Origin: JAHDFB01 sp965658745 | GTDB taxonomy: Bacteria > Bacteroidota > Bacteroidia > Chitinophagales > Saprospiraceae | Length of the DNA: 64,000 nucleotides | Assembly: GCA_965658745.1 (NCBI GenBank) | Contig: CBFHTK010000007.1 | Span: forward strand, 1 to 64,000 | Reading direction: 5' to 3' | Shown: positions 63,756 through 64,000 of the stretch, piece after piece | How the letters are laid out: each line of letters begins with the position of its first letter | Position numbering within the stretch: the stretch's first letter is position 1 | The notes under the pieces: model-generated | Databases searched by the model: none | What the model saw: only the letters and a program-made list of their open reading frames with translations | Told to the model about the DNA's origin: nothing | Translations under genes and position numbers: made by a program

Positions 63756-64000
63756 TCAAATAGTGAGCCGTGATTTGCAGGCTTCGTACAATACAACACC
63801 TGCTGCAACCGATACGTTCAACGATTCCGTCTTTCCGACCTGATTTATTTTAAATCTTTCGGTGGTTTGTTTGAGCACATGTGCACTAACCCCCTCACCT
63901 TCATCACCCATAACAAGTGCACAGGGTATTGTGAAATCAATTTGATCAACGGTTTTTTCTGAATGATGTTCAGCAGCGTAAATAGCTAAACCCATTGATT
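63756..64000 (-). CDS. TrmH/SpoU family rRNA or tRNA methyltransferase, C-terminal part
   Basis: The last ~80 codons of a SPOUT-fold 2'-O-ribose methyltransferase; the start is beyond the window. The SAM-binding knot is visible: ALVMGDEGEGVS and GKTESLNVSVAAGVVLYEAC. The RlmB-type 23S rRNA enzyme is likely, but tRNA enzymes share the motif. The neighbouring lipoprotein gene follows with no gap. Confidence 0.88.
   Translation of the reverse strand, partial: SMGLAIYAAEHHSEKTVDQIDFTIPCALVMGDEGEGVSAHVLKQTTERFKINQVGKTESLNVSVAAGVVLYEACKSRLTI

Overview
The window comes from an AT-rich genome of the phylum Bacteroidota, probably a Saprospiria-like marine or freshwater lineage. The lineage is an inference. 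It rests on four proteins with type IX secretion (T9SS) C-terminal sorting domains, several promoters with the Bacteroidota -7 element TAnnTTTG (the best, before hppA, is TTG-N19-TATTTTTG), Bacteroidota-typical families (DUF2480, DUF3127, GbsR-type regulator, AspT/YidE-like transporter) and a mevalonate-type isoprenoid pathway (class II HMG-CoA reductase plus type 2 IPP isomerase). Both window edges cut genes: glyA at the left and a TrmH/SpoU RNA methyltransferase at the right. I saw no tRNA, rRNA, CRISPR array, transposase or prophage.

Layout. 0-2.7 kb: glyA-truA-tadA operon, then a T9SS cargo protein. 2.7-9.2 kb: ahcY with promoter and terminator, then a 1625-residue secreted reprolysin-like metalloprotease with a P domain, a CSPG-like repeat, six SprB-like repeats and a sorting tail. 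9.2-14.7 kb: Lhr-type helicase, small membrane protein, phoH-aroA (the aroA 3' end is overrun by a repeat). 15-19.6 kb: tight operon of SAM hydrolase, ABM-fold protein, aroB and a class A penicillin-binding protein. 19.6-25.8 kb: T9SS protein, lipoprotein, GT90-like glycosyltransferase, GbsR-type regulator, M1 aminopeptidase lipoprotein. 26-31.4 kb: membrane pyrophosphatase, a repeat-rich zone with a protease gene remnant, an EEP-fold hydrolase, an MFS transporter. 31.6-38.9 kb: uvrB, isochorismate synthase, a palindrome-rich non-coding gap, DJ-1/PfpI lipoprotein, secreted DPP-IV, smpB. 38.9-46.3 kb: broken surface-protein gene, small orphan, AspT-like transporter, glyS, two ABC permeases. 46.7-52.8 kb: scpB, a DUF2480 gene and the rimP-nusA-infB operon with a terminator-like hairpin in its leader. 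52.8-57.3 kb: TIGR02757 protein, SET protein, EamA exporter, HMG-CoA reductase, IPP isomerase. 57.6-64 kb: TPR protein, M43 metalloprotease (T9SS), alanine dehydrogenase, tsaE, DUF3127 protein, gamma-class carbonic anhydrase-like protein, TraB/GumN lipoprotein and the methyltransferase end.

Most of the window is core metabolism and information processing, broken by secreted peptidases and lipoproteins that suggest a protein-degrading life style. The less explained material is non-coding: an 18-base GNRA-loop hairpin that recurs inside and between genes, an interspersed TTCGACT..CGCTCA repeat shared by the aroA end and the 28.2-28.5 kb zone, a cluster of four palindromes at 34.8-35.2 kb, and the hairpin in front of rimP. 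I did not find a clear new multi-gene system.
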